Shown here: positions 1 through 7,943 of the stretch, one piece after another
Position numbering within the stretch: the first letter of the stretch is position 1
How the letters are laid out: the number at the start of each line of letters is the position of its first letter
Assembly (NCBI GenBank): GCA_035478835.1
Contig: DATIJH010000002.1
Span: 310,001-374,000, forward strand
Direction: 5' to 3'
Origin: DATASD01 sp035478835
GTDB lineage: Bacteria; Patescibacteriota; Saccharimonadia; Saccharimonadales; UBA4665
DNA: 64,000 nt
Made by a program: the position numbers and the translations under genes
Notes under the pieces: generated by a model
Seen by the model: only the letters and a program-made list of their open reading frames with translations
Told to the model about the DNA's origin: nothing
Database searches by the model: none

Positions 1-130
1 AAACGTGCCTCCTCGCGTGGTTATTGACAGGTAAAGGGTCTTCTGCGCTCACTTGCATAAAGCCCGTATTATAGCGGTAAAGCCTATATTTTGTAAAGCC
101 CTACGCGCGAATTTGAGGCCACCGCAATTT

Positions 131-811
131 TTAGTTTCCTGGGTTTTCGGGCATCATTACCGGATGGTCGCCCTCGAGCAATGTAGCGATGGGCGCAAAA
201 TTTTCGCCATTCATTGTGCCTATCTGTGTGTGCTGTCGCCGTGAGAGCAGCTCGACGCGGCCGTTGTCTTCGTTTTGCACGAGCTCCATTTGGTAGGCGT
301 AGTGGGTTGCGCCACTAGCGGCAGCAAATTCGAGTTGTTCGGGTGTTATATCCTGCTCAATGTGGCTGCCTTCGAGCGGATACGACCGTGGATCAATGCA
401 GTCCGTGTCGACCTCTGCGCAAAGTCCTTCGCGTGTAATGACGCCGAGTGTCGGTAAATCGTAGACGTTTGTATATGCGGCCCTGTATTGGTCAACGGTA
501 ATCTGTCCACTTTGTGCTCGAGCAGCAAGGTCCAAACATAGCGTATCAACGCCCCGGTCGGCAATTGCCATAAGTGCAAGCGTTTCTGCCGCACCACTGA
601 GTACGAGTTGCCCTGCGGCATTTCGAGGACCATCGAGCGCTGCTGTAAGCTCATTAACTTCGTTTAGATCTTCCGCATGGTTGCTTGTATTGCCAAGTGC
701 CGAAGCAACAAGAGTGCGGCTGATTCTTTGTACGCTTTCTTCGTTGCCGAGCAGCACGATTGAGTGTTCCGGTTCTAGCTCCGCGATGTATTCGTTAAAT
801 TCTGTTGCCAT
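131..811 (-). CDS. Orphan protein, 226 aa, function unknown
   Basis: I do not recognise a family. The 226-residue product is acidic, has no signal peptide or membrane segment, and looks like a soluble cytoplasmic protein with an Ala/Leu-rich helical centre (about residues 45-115). The ATG at 811 is chosen because a consensus promoter (TTGTAA, 17-base spacer, CATAAT) on the minus strand ends 7 bases before it, giving a leaderless transcript. It is divergent from typA, and the two -35 boxes are one base apart. The coding frame is clean, so I believe the gene is real; no function can be inferred. Confidence 0.65.
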   Translation of the reverse strand: MATEFNEYIAELEPEHSIVLLGNEESVQRISRTLVASALGNTSNHAEDLNEVNELTAALDGPRNAAGQLVLSGAAETLALMAIADRGVDTLCLDLAARAQSGQITVDQYRAAYTNVYDLPTLGVITREGLCAEVDTDCIDPRSYPLEGSHIEQDITPEQLEFAAASGATHYAYQMELVQNEDNGRVELLSRRQHTQIGTMNGENFAPIATLLEGDHPVMMPENPGN

Positions 812-818
812 TCGACGG

Positions 819-847
819 ATTATGCCACGCGTTTAATCAAATTACAA
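819..847 (-). promoter_or_regulatory. Sigma70-type promoter of the 131-811 gene
   Basis: On the minus strand, TTGTAA (842-847) is followed by a 17-base spacer and CATAAT (819-824). The -10 box ends 7 bases before the ATG at 811, so the start of transcription is predicted at or next to the start codon. Confidence 0.65.
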
Positions 848-848
848 A

Positions 849-877
849 TTGCTTATAAGTGGCAGTTATGCTATAAT
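849..877 (+). promoter_or_regulatory. Sigma70-type promoter of typA
   Basis: TTGCTT (849-854), a 17-base spacer and a perfect TATAAT (872-877). Unlike the neighbouring divergent promoter, this one gives an untranslated leader of about 38 bases that contains a GAGGAG Shine-Dalgarno before the ATG at 922. Confidence 0.75.
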
Positions 878-921
878 ATAACCTAACTTTCAGCAAGGCG
901 CGGTGAGGAGCGCTTATTTTT

Positions 922-2751
922 ATGACACAGACAGTACAAGACCCCAGTAAAATCCGCAATATTGCGATCATCGCCCACGTTGACCATGGCAAGACAACAC
1001 TTGTGGATGGTTTGTTAAAACAATCCAAAACCTTCCGCGACAACCAGGCCGAAATGGCCAAGACACTGCTTATGGACAGCGGCGCGCAGGAGCAGGAGCG
1101 CGGCATTACCATTACCGCCAAAGTGACCGCCGTGCAGCACAACGACTACCGTATTAATATTGTGGACACGCCCGGCCACGCCGACTTTTCCGGCGAAGTG
1201 GAGCGCACACTCAACCTGGCCGATGGTTGTCTTTTGATTGTCGACGCCCAGGAAGGCCCGATGCCGCAGACCAAGTTTGTGCTTACCAAAGCACTGGCAG
1301 CCGGCCTCAAGCCGATCGTGGTGATTAACAAAATCGACAAGCCAGGCGCCCGTATTCCAGAGGTCGAGGACGAACTCGCCGACCTGTTTTTGGAGCTCGC
1401 CGTAGACGAGAGCCAGCTGCACTACCCGGTGTACTACGCCGTGGGCCGCGCTGGCAAAGCCTGGAAAACGCCGCCAACGAACGCCGACGAAGATGGCAAT
1501 CTGGATGTCTTATTTGACGCAATTATCGCCGACGTCCCGGCACCGACAATTGAGCTCGACAAACCATTCCAAATGCTCGTAACCGCGCTGGCGTGGGACA
1601 ACTTTAAGGGCAAATACGCCATTGGCCGGATTACGCGCGGCCGCGTCAAGGCCGGCGACCAAGTCGCGCTTTGCAAAAAGGACGGCAGCGTCGGCAAAGC
1701 CAAAGTCGACCTTGTATTTATGAGTCACGGCCTTGCCAAGTTCGAAGTGAACGAAGGCGTCGCCGGCGACATCGTGCAACTGACCGGTGTTGCCGATGCG
1801 CAAATCGGCGAAACTATTACCGACGTCAATGCGCCCGACGCATTGCCCGTACTTGAGGTCGAAGCTCCGACCTTGCGCATTTACCTTGGTCCCAACACCT
1901 CACCGTTCAAAGGCACCGAAGGCGAATTCAACACCAGCCGCCAGATCGGCGAACGTCTGCAAAAAGAGCTCGAAACCAACGTCGGCCTGCGCGTCACCGA
2001 AGACGGCATCGGCTTTTTGGTGAGCGGCCGCGGCGAGCTGCACTTGAGTGTGCTCATCGAAACCATGCGTCGCGAAGGCTACGAATTCGAAGTCGGCCGT
2101 CCGCAAGTCGTCACACACGAAGAAAACGGTCAGACCGTTGAGCCGGTCGAAGAGCTTATTATCGAAGTCCCGGCCGAACACGTCGGCACCGTGCAGATGG
2201 AGCTCGGCCAGCGCCGCGCCACCTTAAACGAGCAGTTCGCGAGCCCCAAAGGCGTCACCAAACTCGTCTACGAGCTGCCAACGCGCGCACTTCTTGGACT
2301 CCGTAACATCTTAATGACTCAAACCAAGGGCACGATTGTCATGAACAGCCTCGTCAGCGGCTACCAGCCAGTTGGCGCACCGCTGCAACAGTTACGCAAC
2401 GGCGTGCTCATCGCGTTTGAAACTGGCGTTACCACACCGTACGCCCTGCAAACTGCCGAAGAACGCGGCATCTGTTTTGTTGGTCCGGCCGAAAAAGTTT
2501 ACGCCGGCCAAATCGTCGGCCTTAACAGCCGCGGTGACGATATGGAAATCAATGTCTGCAAAGCCAAACACCTCACCAACATGCGCAGCAAATCAAGTGA
2601 CGGTGTCGTGCAGCTCACGCCCCCGGTCATTTTAAGCCTCGAGCAATGCCTGGACTTTATCGAAAACGACGAACTCCTCGAAGTTACGCCCAAAAACCTG
2701 CGGCTCCGCAAGCGGGAACTCGACCCCAACAAGCGTAAACGCAACAAATAA
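922..2751 (+). CDS. typA: TypA/BipA ribosome-associated GTPase
   Basis: A translational GTPase of the EF-G class that acts on ribosome assembly and stress or cold adaptation. Seen in the sequence: P-loop motif AHVDHGKTT at residues 18-26, DTPGHADF (G3), NKID (G4), then EF-Tu-like domain 2, the EF-G domain III/V folds and the TypA-specific C-terminal domain. The length of 609 aa matches the family (about 600). The ATG at 922 follows GAGGAG and a strong TATAAT promoter. The basic C-terminus (Lys/Arg-rich last 15 residues) fits ribosome binding. The next gene starts 5 bases after the stop. Confidence 0.97.
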   Translation: MTQTVQDPSKIRNIAIIAHVDHGKTTLVDGLLKQSKTFRDNQAEMAKTLLMDSGAQEQERGITITAKVTAVQHNDYRINIVDTPGHADFSGEVERTLNLADGCLLIVDAQEGPMPQTKFVLTKALAAGLKPIVVINKIDKPGARIPEVEDELADLFLELAVDESQLHYPVYYAVGRAGKAWKTPPTNADEDGNLDVLFDAIIADVPAPTIELDKPFQMLVTALAWDNFKGKYAIGRITRGRVKAGDQVALCKKDGSVGKAKVDLVFMSHGLAKFEVNEGVAGDIVQLTGVADAQIGETITDVNAPDALPVLEVEAPTLRIYLGPNTSPFKGTEGEFNTSRQIGERLQKELETNVGLRVTEDGIGFLVSGRGELHLSVLIETMRREGYEFEVGRPQVVTHEENGQTVEPVEELIIEVPAEHVGTVQMELGQRRATLNEQFASPKGVTKLVYELPTRALLGLRNILMTQTKGTIVMNSLVSGYQPVGAPLQQLRNGVLIAFETGVTTPYALQTAEERGICFVGPAEKVYAGQIVGLNSRGDDMEINVCKAKHLTNMRSKSSDGVVQLTPPVILSLEQCLDFIENDELLEVTPKNLRLRKRELDPNKRKRNK

Positions 2752-2756
2752 ATACC

Positions 2757-3308
2757 ATGAGTGAATATACAGCCCACCGCCCTGATGAAAATTTTGATCG
2801 GCGGGCTGAGCTCATAGACCAAATGATGCTTTGTATGCGCCAGGGAATGCACGATGGCGCTATGCAAGTACCATGGGTTCGCGAACCTCAAACCGATAGC
2901 ATACGTCTCATGCCCATAATTGCCGGGACGGTTTTGGGCTGGAAAGGTTGGAGGGGCTATACGTTTGAGCTTAATGATTCGAGCGAGTATGGGCTTTCAA
3001 AGTACGGCCTGACGGCCATATATAACGGCGAAGCACGGTGTTCGTTTTTTATTAGTCCGAATTGTGCAAAGTACGCAACAAAAGCCAAACCAAAAGTCCA
3101 GGATTTACCCACAGCTTCGTATGAAGAAATCAGCGAGCTTTTACTCGACATCCGTTTTACGCCCAAGCATACCCTCGCGGCGATCCAACGCTTTAATAAA
3201 GATGGTAGGATTGCATATTTTGAGCCGTTTGAAGACGATCAAACACGTTTGGGGGCACGTAAGGCGCGCATCAATCGCTTTTTATCTTCGTGGAAGGATG
3301 TGTTCTAG
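2757..3308 (+). CDS. Orphan protein, 183 aa, downstream of typA
   Basis: Not recognised. It is a 183-residue soluble protein rich in aromatic residues (Trp/Tyr/Phe cluster around residues 60-100, including GWKGWRGYTFEL), with a basic C-terminal stretch RKARINRF. It starts 5 bases after typA without a clear Shine-Dalgarno of its own, so it is probably read from the typA transcript. There is no signal peptide or membrane segment. Being in an operon with typA does not by itself show a role in translation. Confidence 0.6.
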   Translation: MSEYTAHRPDENFDRRAELIDQMMLCMRQGMHDGAMQVPWVREPQTDSIRLMPIIAGTVLGWKGWRGYTFELNDSSEYGLSKYGLTAIYNGEARCSFFISPNCAKYATKAKPKVQDLPTASYEEISELLLDIRFTPKHTLAAIQRFNKDGRIAYFEPFEDDQTRLGARKARINRFLSSWKDVF

Positions 3309-3360
3309 CTTGGTAATTTTTACCGATAGAAACATCAAATAATCTGCTACAATCAAACCG

Positions 3361-3732
3361 ATGATAGAAGTAACCGATGAACAATTTTCGGCGTTTATCG
3401 CGGATGCGCTGACGCGTTTGCCGGCGACCCACCGCGACGCCATCAAAAATGTCGCCATTGTGTACGAAGACGAACCCACGCCCGAGCAGCGTGAGCGCCT
3501 CAAACTGGCCTGCAATCAAACACTCTTTGGACTGTACGAAGGCGTGCCGCTGTCACAGCGCATGGGCGCCACGCACCTCATGCCAGACAAAATCACTATT
3601 TTTAAACGGCCGATCCTGGCAAGCGTTGCCGATGTTCCGGCGCTGAAACGCGAAATCTACCACACTTTGTGGCACGAAGTCGCGCATTATTTTGGCCTCA
3701 ATCACGCCCGTATCCACGAACTCGAGCAATAA
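3361..3732 (+). CDS. Zincin-like metallopeptidase family protein
   Basis: A small (123 aa) protein of the minimal zincin group (Pfam Zincin_1, often annotated metallopeptidase family protein). The extended zinc motif HEVAHYFGLNH lies close to the C-terminus (HExxHxxGxxH, three His ligands with the catalytic Glu); the rest resembles the family in having an acidic N-terminal helix and the PEQRERLKL segment. Function in cells is not known; cytoplasmic, no signal peptide. A TACAAT box (3348-3353) ends 7 bases before the ATG, suggesting a leaderless message. It is followed by a hairpin-rich stretch and a terminator before rmuC. Confidence 0.85.
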   Translation: MIEVTDEQFSAFIADALTRLPATHRDAIKNVAIVYEDEPTPEQRERLKLACNQTLFGLYEGVPLSQRMGATHLMPDKITIFKRPILASVADVPALKREIYHTLWHEVAHYFGLNHARIHELEQ

Positions 3733-3748
3733 ATTCGGCTAGATTTTT

Positions 3749-3805
3749 TGCCTTGCATTTGTAGGCACGCAGGCATAAGCTGTATGTGGAAGTGTGAGGC
3801 TTCCA
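3749..3805 (+). other. Two consecutive hairpins upstream of a terminator
   Basis: Inverted repeats TGCCT/AGGCA (3749-3767, 9-base loop) and TGGAAG/CTTCCA (3787-3805, 7-base loop) lie between the zincin gene and the terminator at 3808. No ORF is visible here. They may belong to the 3' untranslated end of the zincin mRNA or to a small RNA. Confidence 0.4.
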
Positions 3806-3807
3806 TA

Positions 3808-3837
3808 AAGACCCGAGTTTTATCCCCGGGTCTTTTA
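3808..3837 (+). terminator. Intrinsic terminator before rmuC
   Basis: Perfect 8-bp stem AAGACCCG (3808-3815) and CGGGTCTT (3827-3834), 11-base loop, followed by T residues. It ends transcription of the typA-zincin side; the rmuC promoter starts just after it. Confidence 0.8.
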
Positions 3838-3871
3838 AGTTAATAGTAATTCAATATATACTATAGGCATT

Positions 3872-4948
3872 ATGATTTTTGCAGTGATTGTTCTGGGGGT
3901 TTTGTGTTTGGCGTTGCTGGGCGTTATGCTGCTGCGCCGGCCCGCATCGGCGCCCGACACCAGCGTGAACCTTTTGTTCAAGCAGGATTTGTCGCAGCTC
4001 AGCAGCGATATCGCCAAATTAAAGGACGGCCTGCAAAGCCAGCTCACCGACCGGCTTGATAAAAACCAGGAACTCATGCGCGATTCCATCCAAAAGCAAT
4101 TCGGCGCCAGTGCCAAATTGATCGCCGACGTTACCGAACGGCTTACTAAGCTCGATGAAACCAACCGCCGCGTTGTGGGCGTGGCCGACGAGCTCAAAAC
4201 GCTGCAAAATGTGCTGCAAAATCCCAAACAACGTGGTGTGCTCGGCGAATATTATCTGCAAACTGTGCTCGAAAACGTGCTCCCGCCGGAGCGCTTTCAG
4301 CTGCAGTACCGCTTTAAAGACGGCGAAATCGTAGACGCCGTAGTCATGCTCGACAAGGGTAAAATGCTGCCTGTGGACTCCAAATTTAGCCTTGAAAACT
4401 ACAATCGTCTTATTGATGAAAAAGACGCCAATGCCCGAACGGCGCTTGCGGCGGCATTCAAGCGCGACCTCAAAAGCCGTATCGACGAAACGTCCAAGTA
4501 CATCCGGCCGAACGAAGGCACGATGGATTTTGCATTTATGTTCATCCCGAGCGAGGCAATTTACTACGACCTATTGGTCGCCAAAGTTGGTACGGCCGGC
4601 ACTAGCGCACGCGATCTTATCGAGTACGCCTTTCGCGACAAAAAAGTGATTATCGTGAGCCCCACCAGCTTTATGGCGTACTTGCAAACTGTGCTGCAGG
4701 GCCTGCGCAGCTTGCAGATTGAGGAGCAGGCCAAGGAAATCCAGCTGCGTGTGGGTGAGCTTGGCCGGCACATTAGCGCCTATGAGCAGCTCATGCAAAA
4801 GCTCGGCGGCAGCCTTGGCACTACGGTAAATCATTTTAATAACGCCCATAAAGAGCTGCGCAAAATCGATAAAGACGTCGTTAAAATCGCCGAAACCACA
4901 CCGGCCGTGGAGCCGCTGGTGCTTGATAAACCAAACATGGAGGACTAG
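3872..4948 (+). CDS. rmuC: RmuC family DNA recombination protein
   Basis: RmuC proteins limit recombination at inverted repeats and carry a PD-(D/E)XK-like nuclease fold. Seen here: an N-terminal membrane helix (about residues 2-21), a coiled-coil region (25-115), then the conserved RmuC domain with GVLGEYYL, the DKGKMLPVDSKF nuclease-core segment and the FMFIPSEAIYYDLL stretch. Length 358 aa is at the short end of the family. A TATACT box (3857-3862) ends 9 bases before the ATG. The following orphan starts 2 bases after the stop with GGAGG overlapping the rmuC end, so they are co-transcribed. Confidence 0.92.
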   Translation: MIFAVIVLGVLCLALLGVMLLRRPASAPDTSVNLLFKQDLSQLSSDIAKLKDGLQSQLTDRLDKNQELMRDSIQKQFGASAKLIADVTERLTKLDETNRRVVGVADELKTLQNVLQNPKQRGVLGEYYLQTVLENVLPPERFQLQYRFKDGEIVDAVVMLDKGKMLPVDSKFSLENYNRLIDEKDANARTALAAAFKRDLKSRIDETSKYIRPNEGTMDFAFMFIPSEAIYYDLLVAKVGTAGTSARDLIEYAFRDKKVIIVSPTSFMAYLQTVLQGLRSLQIEEQAKEIQLRVGELGRHISAYEQLMQKLGGSLGTTVNHFNNAHKELRKIDKDVVKIAETTPAVEPLVLDKPNMED

Positions 4949-4950
4949 AA

Positions 4951-5505
4951 ATGAGCGAACATATATCTGGTGGCGAGCAGCAACCGCCAACGCCGGAACA
5001 AGCTATGGAAGCCACTGCGGCACACCTGGACGAGCACGGCAAGATCAACTACGACAGCTTTTCACCGGAAGTTTTGCAAGCGCTGCGCGACGGCCCTGGC
5101 GCGGTGACGCAAGTGGTGGAGCAAGACACCGATGCCGACCAATTGCCTGATCTGATTGTTGGAGGCGCATTGGCAGCCACAAGCGCCGAGCGGTTTTTTG
5201 ATCATAACAGCAATATGGTTCTGTTTTTTGAGAATGGATTTGGAGGGGATATATATCGTAGCATGCAGGTATATCAGCGACTCGCCATATTATTTCCGGA
5301 GTTGGTACAGGCAGGCAAAGCGACGCTCTCGGCATACCAGCACCAGCGTTTTATGGAAAGCAGCAAGGGCAATATGCACAACCCGGCCAATGAGAATGTG
5401 GCACGGCTGGGCCAGGCGACGTTTCGTGTCATGCGCCAGCTTATTGACGCGCAGGACGACGCAGTGCAGACGGATCCGGCAAATGCCTCGCGAATCCTTT
5501 TGTAG
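4951..5505 (+). CDS. Orphan protein, first of two tandem paralogs
   Basis: Not recognised. The 184-residue acidic product shares its whole length with the next gene (also 184 aa): both begin MSE, then have a helix ending in LDE.GK, a GPG motif with VEQ downstream, a TSAERF segment, a YxRxxILFPxL segment and a C-terminal FxVxRQLxD helix ending with N and R residues. No signal peptide or membrane segment. The Shine-Dalgarno GGAGG lies inside the end of rmuC, so it is translated from that mRNA. Likely arose by local gene duplication. Confidence 0.65.
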   Translation: MSEHISGGEQQPPTPEQAMEATAAHLDEHGKINYDSFSPEVLQALRDGPGAVTQVVEQDTDADQLPDLIVGGALAATSAERFFDHNSNMVLFFENGFGGDIYRSMQVYQRLAILFPELVQAGKATLSAYQHQRFMESSKGNMHNPANENVARLGQATFRVMRQLIDAQDDAVQTDPANASRILL

Positions 5506-5552
5506 CCACTTTTGAACTACATTCATTAACAAACAGAGCCGGAGGATTAATT

Positions 5553-6107
5553 ATGAGCGAACAATCGCACGCAATCGGCGACCCGCAGCACCTCGAAGCT
5601 GTAATAGCACAGACTCGCGAATTTCTGGATGAAAGCGGCAAGGTCGACTATTACAAATTTGACGCTGAAACTATGCAAGACCTCTGGTATGGCCCCGGCC
5701 CGGTTGAAAATTTAGTCGAGCAAGTTACAACGATCGACCAGCAACCCGACATCATAGATGAGGAAGACAACGTAGGCGAAGTGATCGTGACGAGCGCCGA
5801 GCGCTTTGTAAATGACTGGAACAACTTTGCAATGCGATTCGTTGACTCCGATTTCGGCACGATGTATCGCGATAACGAATACTATGAACGGTTTCGCATA
5901 CTCTTTCCTGACCTTGAGCAAACAGCTCGCCGTGAAATTACGGCGTATCGCGAGCGCCGAAATGCGAGCGGCACTGCTTTTTATCATGAAGAGCCGGCCG
6001 CGCGGTTTAGTAAGTTTGTGTTTGGCGTGCTGCGCCAATTAGTAGACAAAGATGACCGCAATGTCGTGCAATATCCAAACAACGCGCGGCACATGTTGAC
6101 GGCGTAA
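5553..6107 (+). CDS. Orphan protein, second of two tandem paralogs
   Basis: A 184-residue paralog of the preceding protein, same length and motif order (LDESGK, GPGPVE, TSAERF, YERFRILFPDL, FGVLRQLVD). The copies are clearly diverged, so the duplication is not recent. The start ATG follows GCCGGAGGA with good spacing. Function unknown; the two could form a heterodimer, which is only inference. It ends 32 bases before the convergent glycosidase, with no obvious terminator hairpin between. Confidence 0.65.
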   Translation: MSEQSHAIGDPQHLEAVIAQTREFLDESGKVDYYKFDAETMQDLWYGPGPVENLVEQVTTIDQQPDIIDEEDNVGEVIVTSAERFVNDWNNFAMRFVDSDFGTMYRDNEYYERFRILFPDLEQTARREITAYRERRNASGTAFYHEEPAARFSKFVFGVLRQLVDKDDRNVVQYPNNARHMLTA

Positions 6108-6139
6108 AACAAAACGATCGCCGGAATTGCTGCGGTAGT

Positions 6140-7471
6140 TTATTTTTTGAGCCAGTCGATCACGCAAGCCGCCGTCCAGCTAAAGTTGTTGCTGCCGAGC
6201 GGATTGCCATTGATCGGATCGAAATATTCGTAAAATCCAGCGCGCTGCACGAGTTCTAGTGAGCTCTCGATGAGCGCCGCGGCGTGCTCCTTAAAACCGT
6301 AGCGTTCCAAGCCGTCAATAATCAGCCAGTTGGTGTTCATCCAGGTTGGGCCTTGCCAGTAGCGGCGCGAATCAAACCAGCCGGAGTTGAGCGGCGTGGT
6401 TGGAATTGGATACGGCGGCCCGAATAAATGCTCGTTTTCGAGCATGCGGACCAGCAATTTGGCGCGGTCCTTGGTAATGTGACCGGCGTACAGCGGCAAT
6501 AAAGTTGCAATACTCGGCTCTTTGATGAGCTTGTGGGTGACGAAATCGCGCGGATAATATTGCTCAGTGTACGGATCCCAAAGCTCATCGAACGTTTGGA
6601 TGGTGAGTGCCATGCGCGTCTGTAGTTCGCTCGGTAATTCAATCTGGAGCGTTTTGGCGATGGTTTTTAAGTGGTCGTTGGCGCGTACTAAGATGCTGTT
6701 GAACGCTAAGTCTTCGATTGCAAATAATGAATGGTCGAGGATGCGGTCGACGTCGTAGTTTTTGCGGCGCAAGCGGCGCTGCGCGTCGTACAGGGCAAGC
6801 GCCTCGACGTTCGTCATGCGCTGTTCACGCGGTACGTGGCTGATGTCGCGGCGGAAACGGCCGACAAAATTATCGAGGTGGAGCTTTTCGATGCCGCGAA
6901 TCCACCAGGGGAGCAAGTGCTCGTGCAGTTCGCTCATCCAGGGCGGCGTGTTGTCGAGCCCGGTTTCCCAAGGGTGAATTTGCAGCGCAAGGCCTTCGGC
7001 ATGTGGATCGCGCTCAAAATACAGCCATTCGTGATAAGCCAGCAGCGCAGGGTACACTAACCGATACCAGCTGCGGCGCTCAGGCATCGCCATTTTTTCG
7101 CCGATGCGCACGACTGCTTCGGCGAGCATTGGCGGCTGCGTAATGCCGCTGGTTGCGACATCGTCGGGCGAATAAGGGCTGAGCCAGCTGCGCCACATAG
7201 TACGTTTGCCCGGATCATCGGCAAATTTACCGCGCTCGTCGCCAAAGATCATATGTGGCATCATGCCGTTGCGCCACTGGCCGCGCAGCAGACTTAAAAT
7301 TTCCATTTTGGCGCGTTCAACATCGAGGTGGCGCAGGCCGATCGCAATGAAGCAGCTGTCCCAAAGCCACTGGTGCGGGTATAACTGCGCAGCAGGGACG
7401 GTGTAGCTGCCGCGGTCGTTGGCTTTAAGTACAGCGGTAGCTTGCGCTTGTAGCGTTTTGGTCTCGCTCAT
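6140..7471 (-). CDS. GH63/MGH1-like (alpha/alpha)6 glycoside hydrolase
   Basis: Resembles the glucosidase/mannosylglycerate-hydrolase-like group (GH63-type toroid). Supporting motifs: HQWLWDSCF at residues 28-36, followed by the helix with EILSLLRGQWRNGMMPHMIF-type residues, RYWQGPTWMNTNW near residue 385, and FYEYFDP at 413-419 just before the C-terminus. By analogy D33 and E415 would be the catalytic pair. Length 443 aa is that of the bare catalytic domain. No signal peptide, so it acts in the cytoplasm, perhaps on imported or stored oligosaccharides. A TATACT box on the minus strand ends 7 bases before the ATG. Confidence 0.85.
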   Translation of the reverse strand: MSETKTLQAQATAVLKANDRGSYTVPAAQLYPHQWLWDSCFIAIGLRHLDVERAKMEILSLLRGQWRNGMMPHMIFGDERGKFADDPGKRTMWRSWLSPYSPDDVATSGITQPPMLAEAVVRIGEKMAMPERRSWYRLVYPALLAYHEWLYFERDPHAEGLALQIHPWETGLDNTPPWMSELHEHLLPWWIRGIEKLHLDNFVGRFRRDISHVPREQRMTNVEALALYDAQRRLRRKNYDVDRILDHSLFAIEDLAFNSILVRANDHLKTIAKTLQIELPSELQTRMALTIQTFDELWDPYTEQYYPRDFVTHKLIKEPSIATLLPLYAGHITKDRAKLLVRMLENEHLFGPPYPIPTTPLNSGWFDSRRYWQGPTWMNTNWLIIDGLERYGFKEHAAALIESSLELVQRAGFYEYFDPINGNPLGSNNFSWTAACVIDWLKK

Positions 7472-7549
7472 GCTTTCTAGTATACCGCACGAAAATGGGT
7501 GTGCGTGTAATTTTTTACCGCCGTTCTAGCAGGCAAGATTATTCACTAC

Positions 7550-7578
7550 TTGACAATATAAGCTACCTTGCATAACAT
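7550..7578 (+). promoter_or_regulatory. Promoter of the PadR-PspC operon
   Basis: Perfect TTGACA (7550-7555), 17-base spacer, TAACAT (7573-7578), ending 8 bases before the PadR ATG at 7587. PadR proteins commonly repress their own promoters, so an operator may overlap this site. Confidence 0.7.
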
Positions 7579-7586
7579 AGTACTGT

Positions 7587-7943
7587 ATGGAAGAAAGTAA
7601 TCAGGCAAAAGCATTTTTGGATCAGTCCGAAACGCAAATGCGCAAAGGCATGTTGGTGTACTGTGTACTGCTCTTATGTAAGGAGGGCAAAATTTACAGC
7701 TCGCAGATCATCAACCGCTTGCATCAGGCCGAGCTCATCGTAGTGGAGGGCACGCTTTATCCACTCCTGAGCCGCTTGGCGCGTGACGGACTGTTGGGAT
7801 ACGAATGGCGTGAGTCCGAACAAGGCCCGCCGCGCAAATATTACTGGCTGACCGACGAAGGCAAAACTGCACTCCGTGAGTTGCAACAAACCTACCGCCG
7901 GCTGAACGCCTCAATTGACACCTTAGAGAAAGGAAAGGCATGA
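7587..7943 (+). CDS. PadR family transcriptional regulator
   Basis: A 118-residue winged-helix repressor-type regulator. The PadR signature is clear: a first helix with QMRKGMLVYCVL, the recognition region IINRLHQAELIVVEGTLYPLLSRLARDGLL, and the wing ending RKYYWLTDEGK. The C-terminal dimer helix is short (PadR subfamily 2). It overlaps the next gene by four bases (ATGA), so both proteins are translationally coupled. In other bacteria PadR plus PspC-domain genes respond to envelope stress or antimicrobial peptides; that role here is inference. Confidence 0.95.
   Translation: MEESNQAKAFLDQSETQMRKGMLVYCVLLLCKEGKIYSSQIINRLHQAELIVVEGTLYPLLSRLARDGLLGYEWRESEQGPPRKYYWLTDEGKTALRELQQTYRRLNASIDTLEKGKA

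Noticed and set aside
53..244. Short plus-strand reading frame at the left end
   Set aside because: No promoter or Shine-Dalgarno, no family likeness, and it overlaps the better-supported gene on the minus strand.
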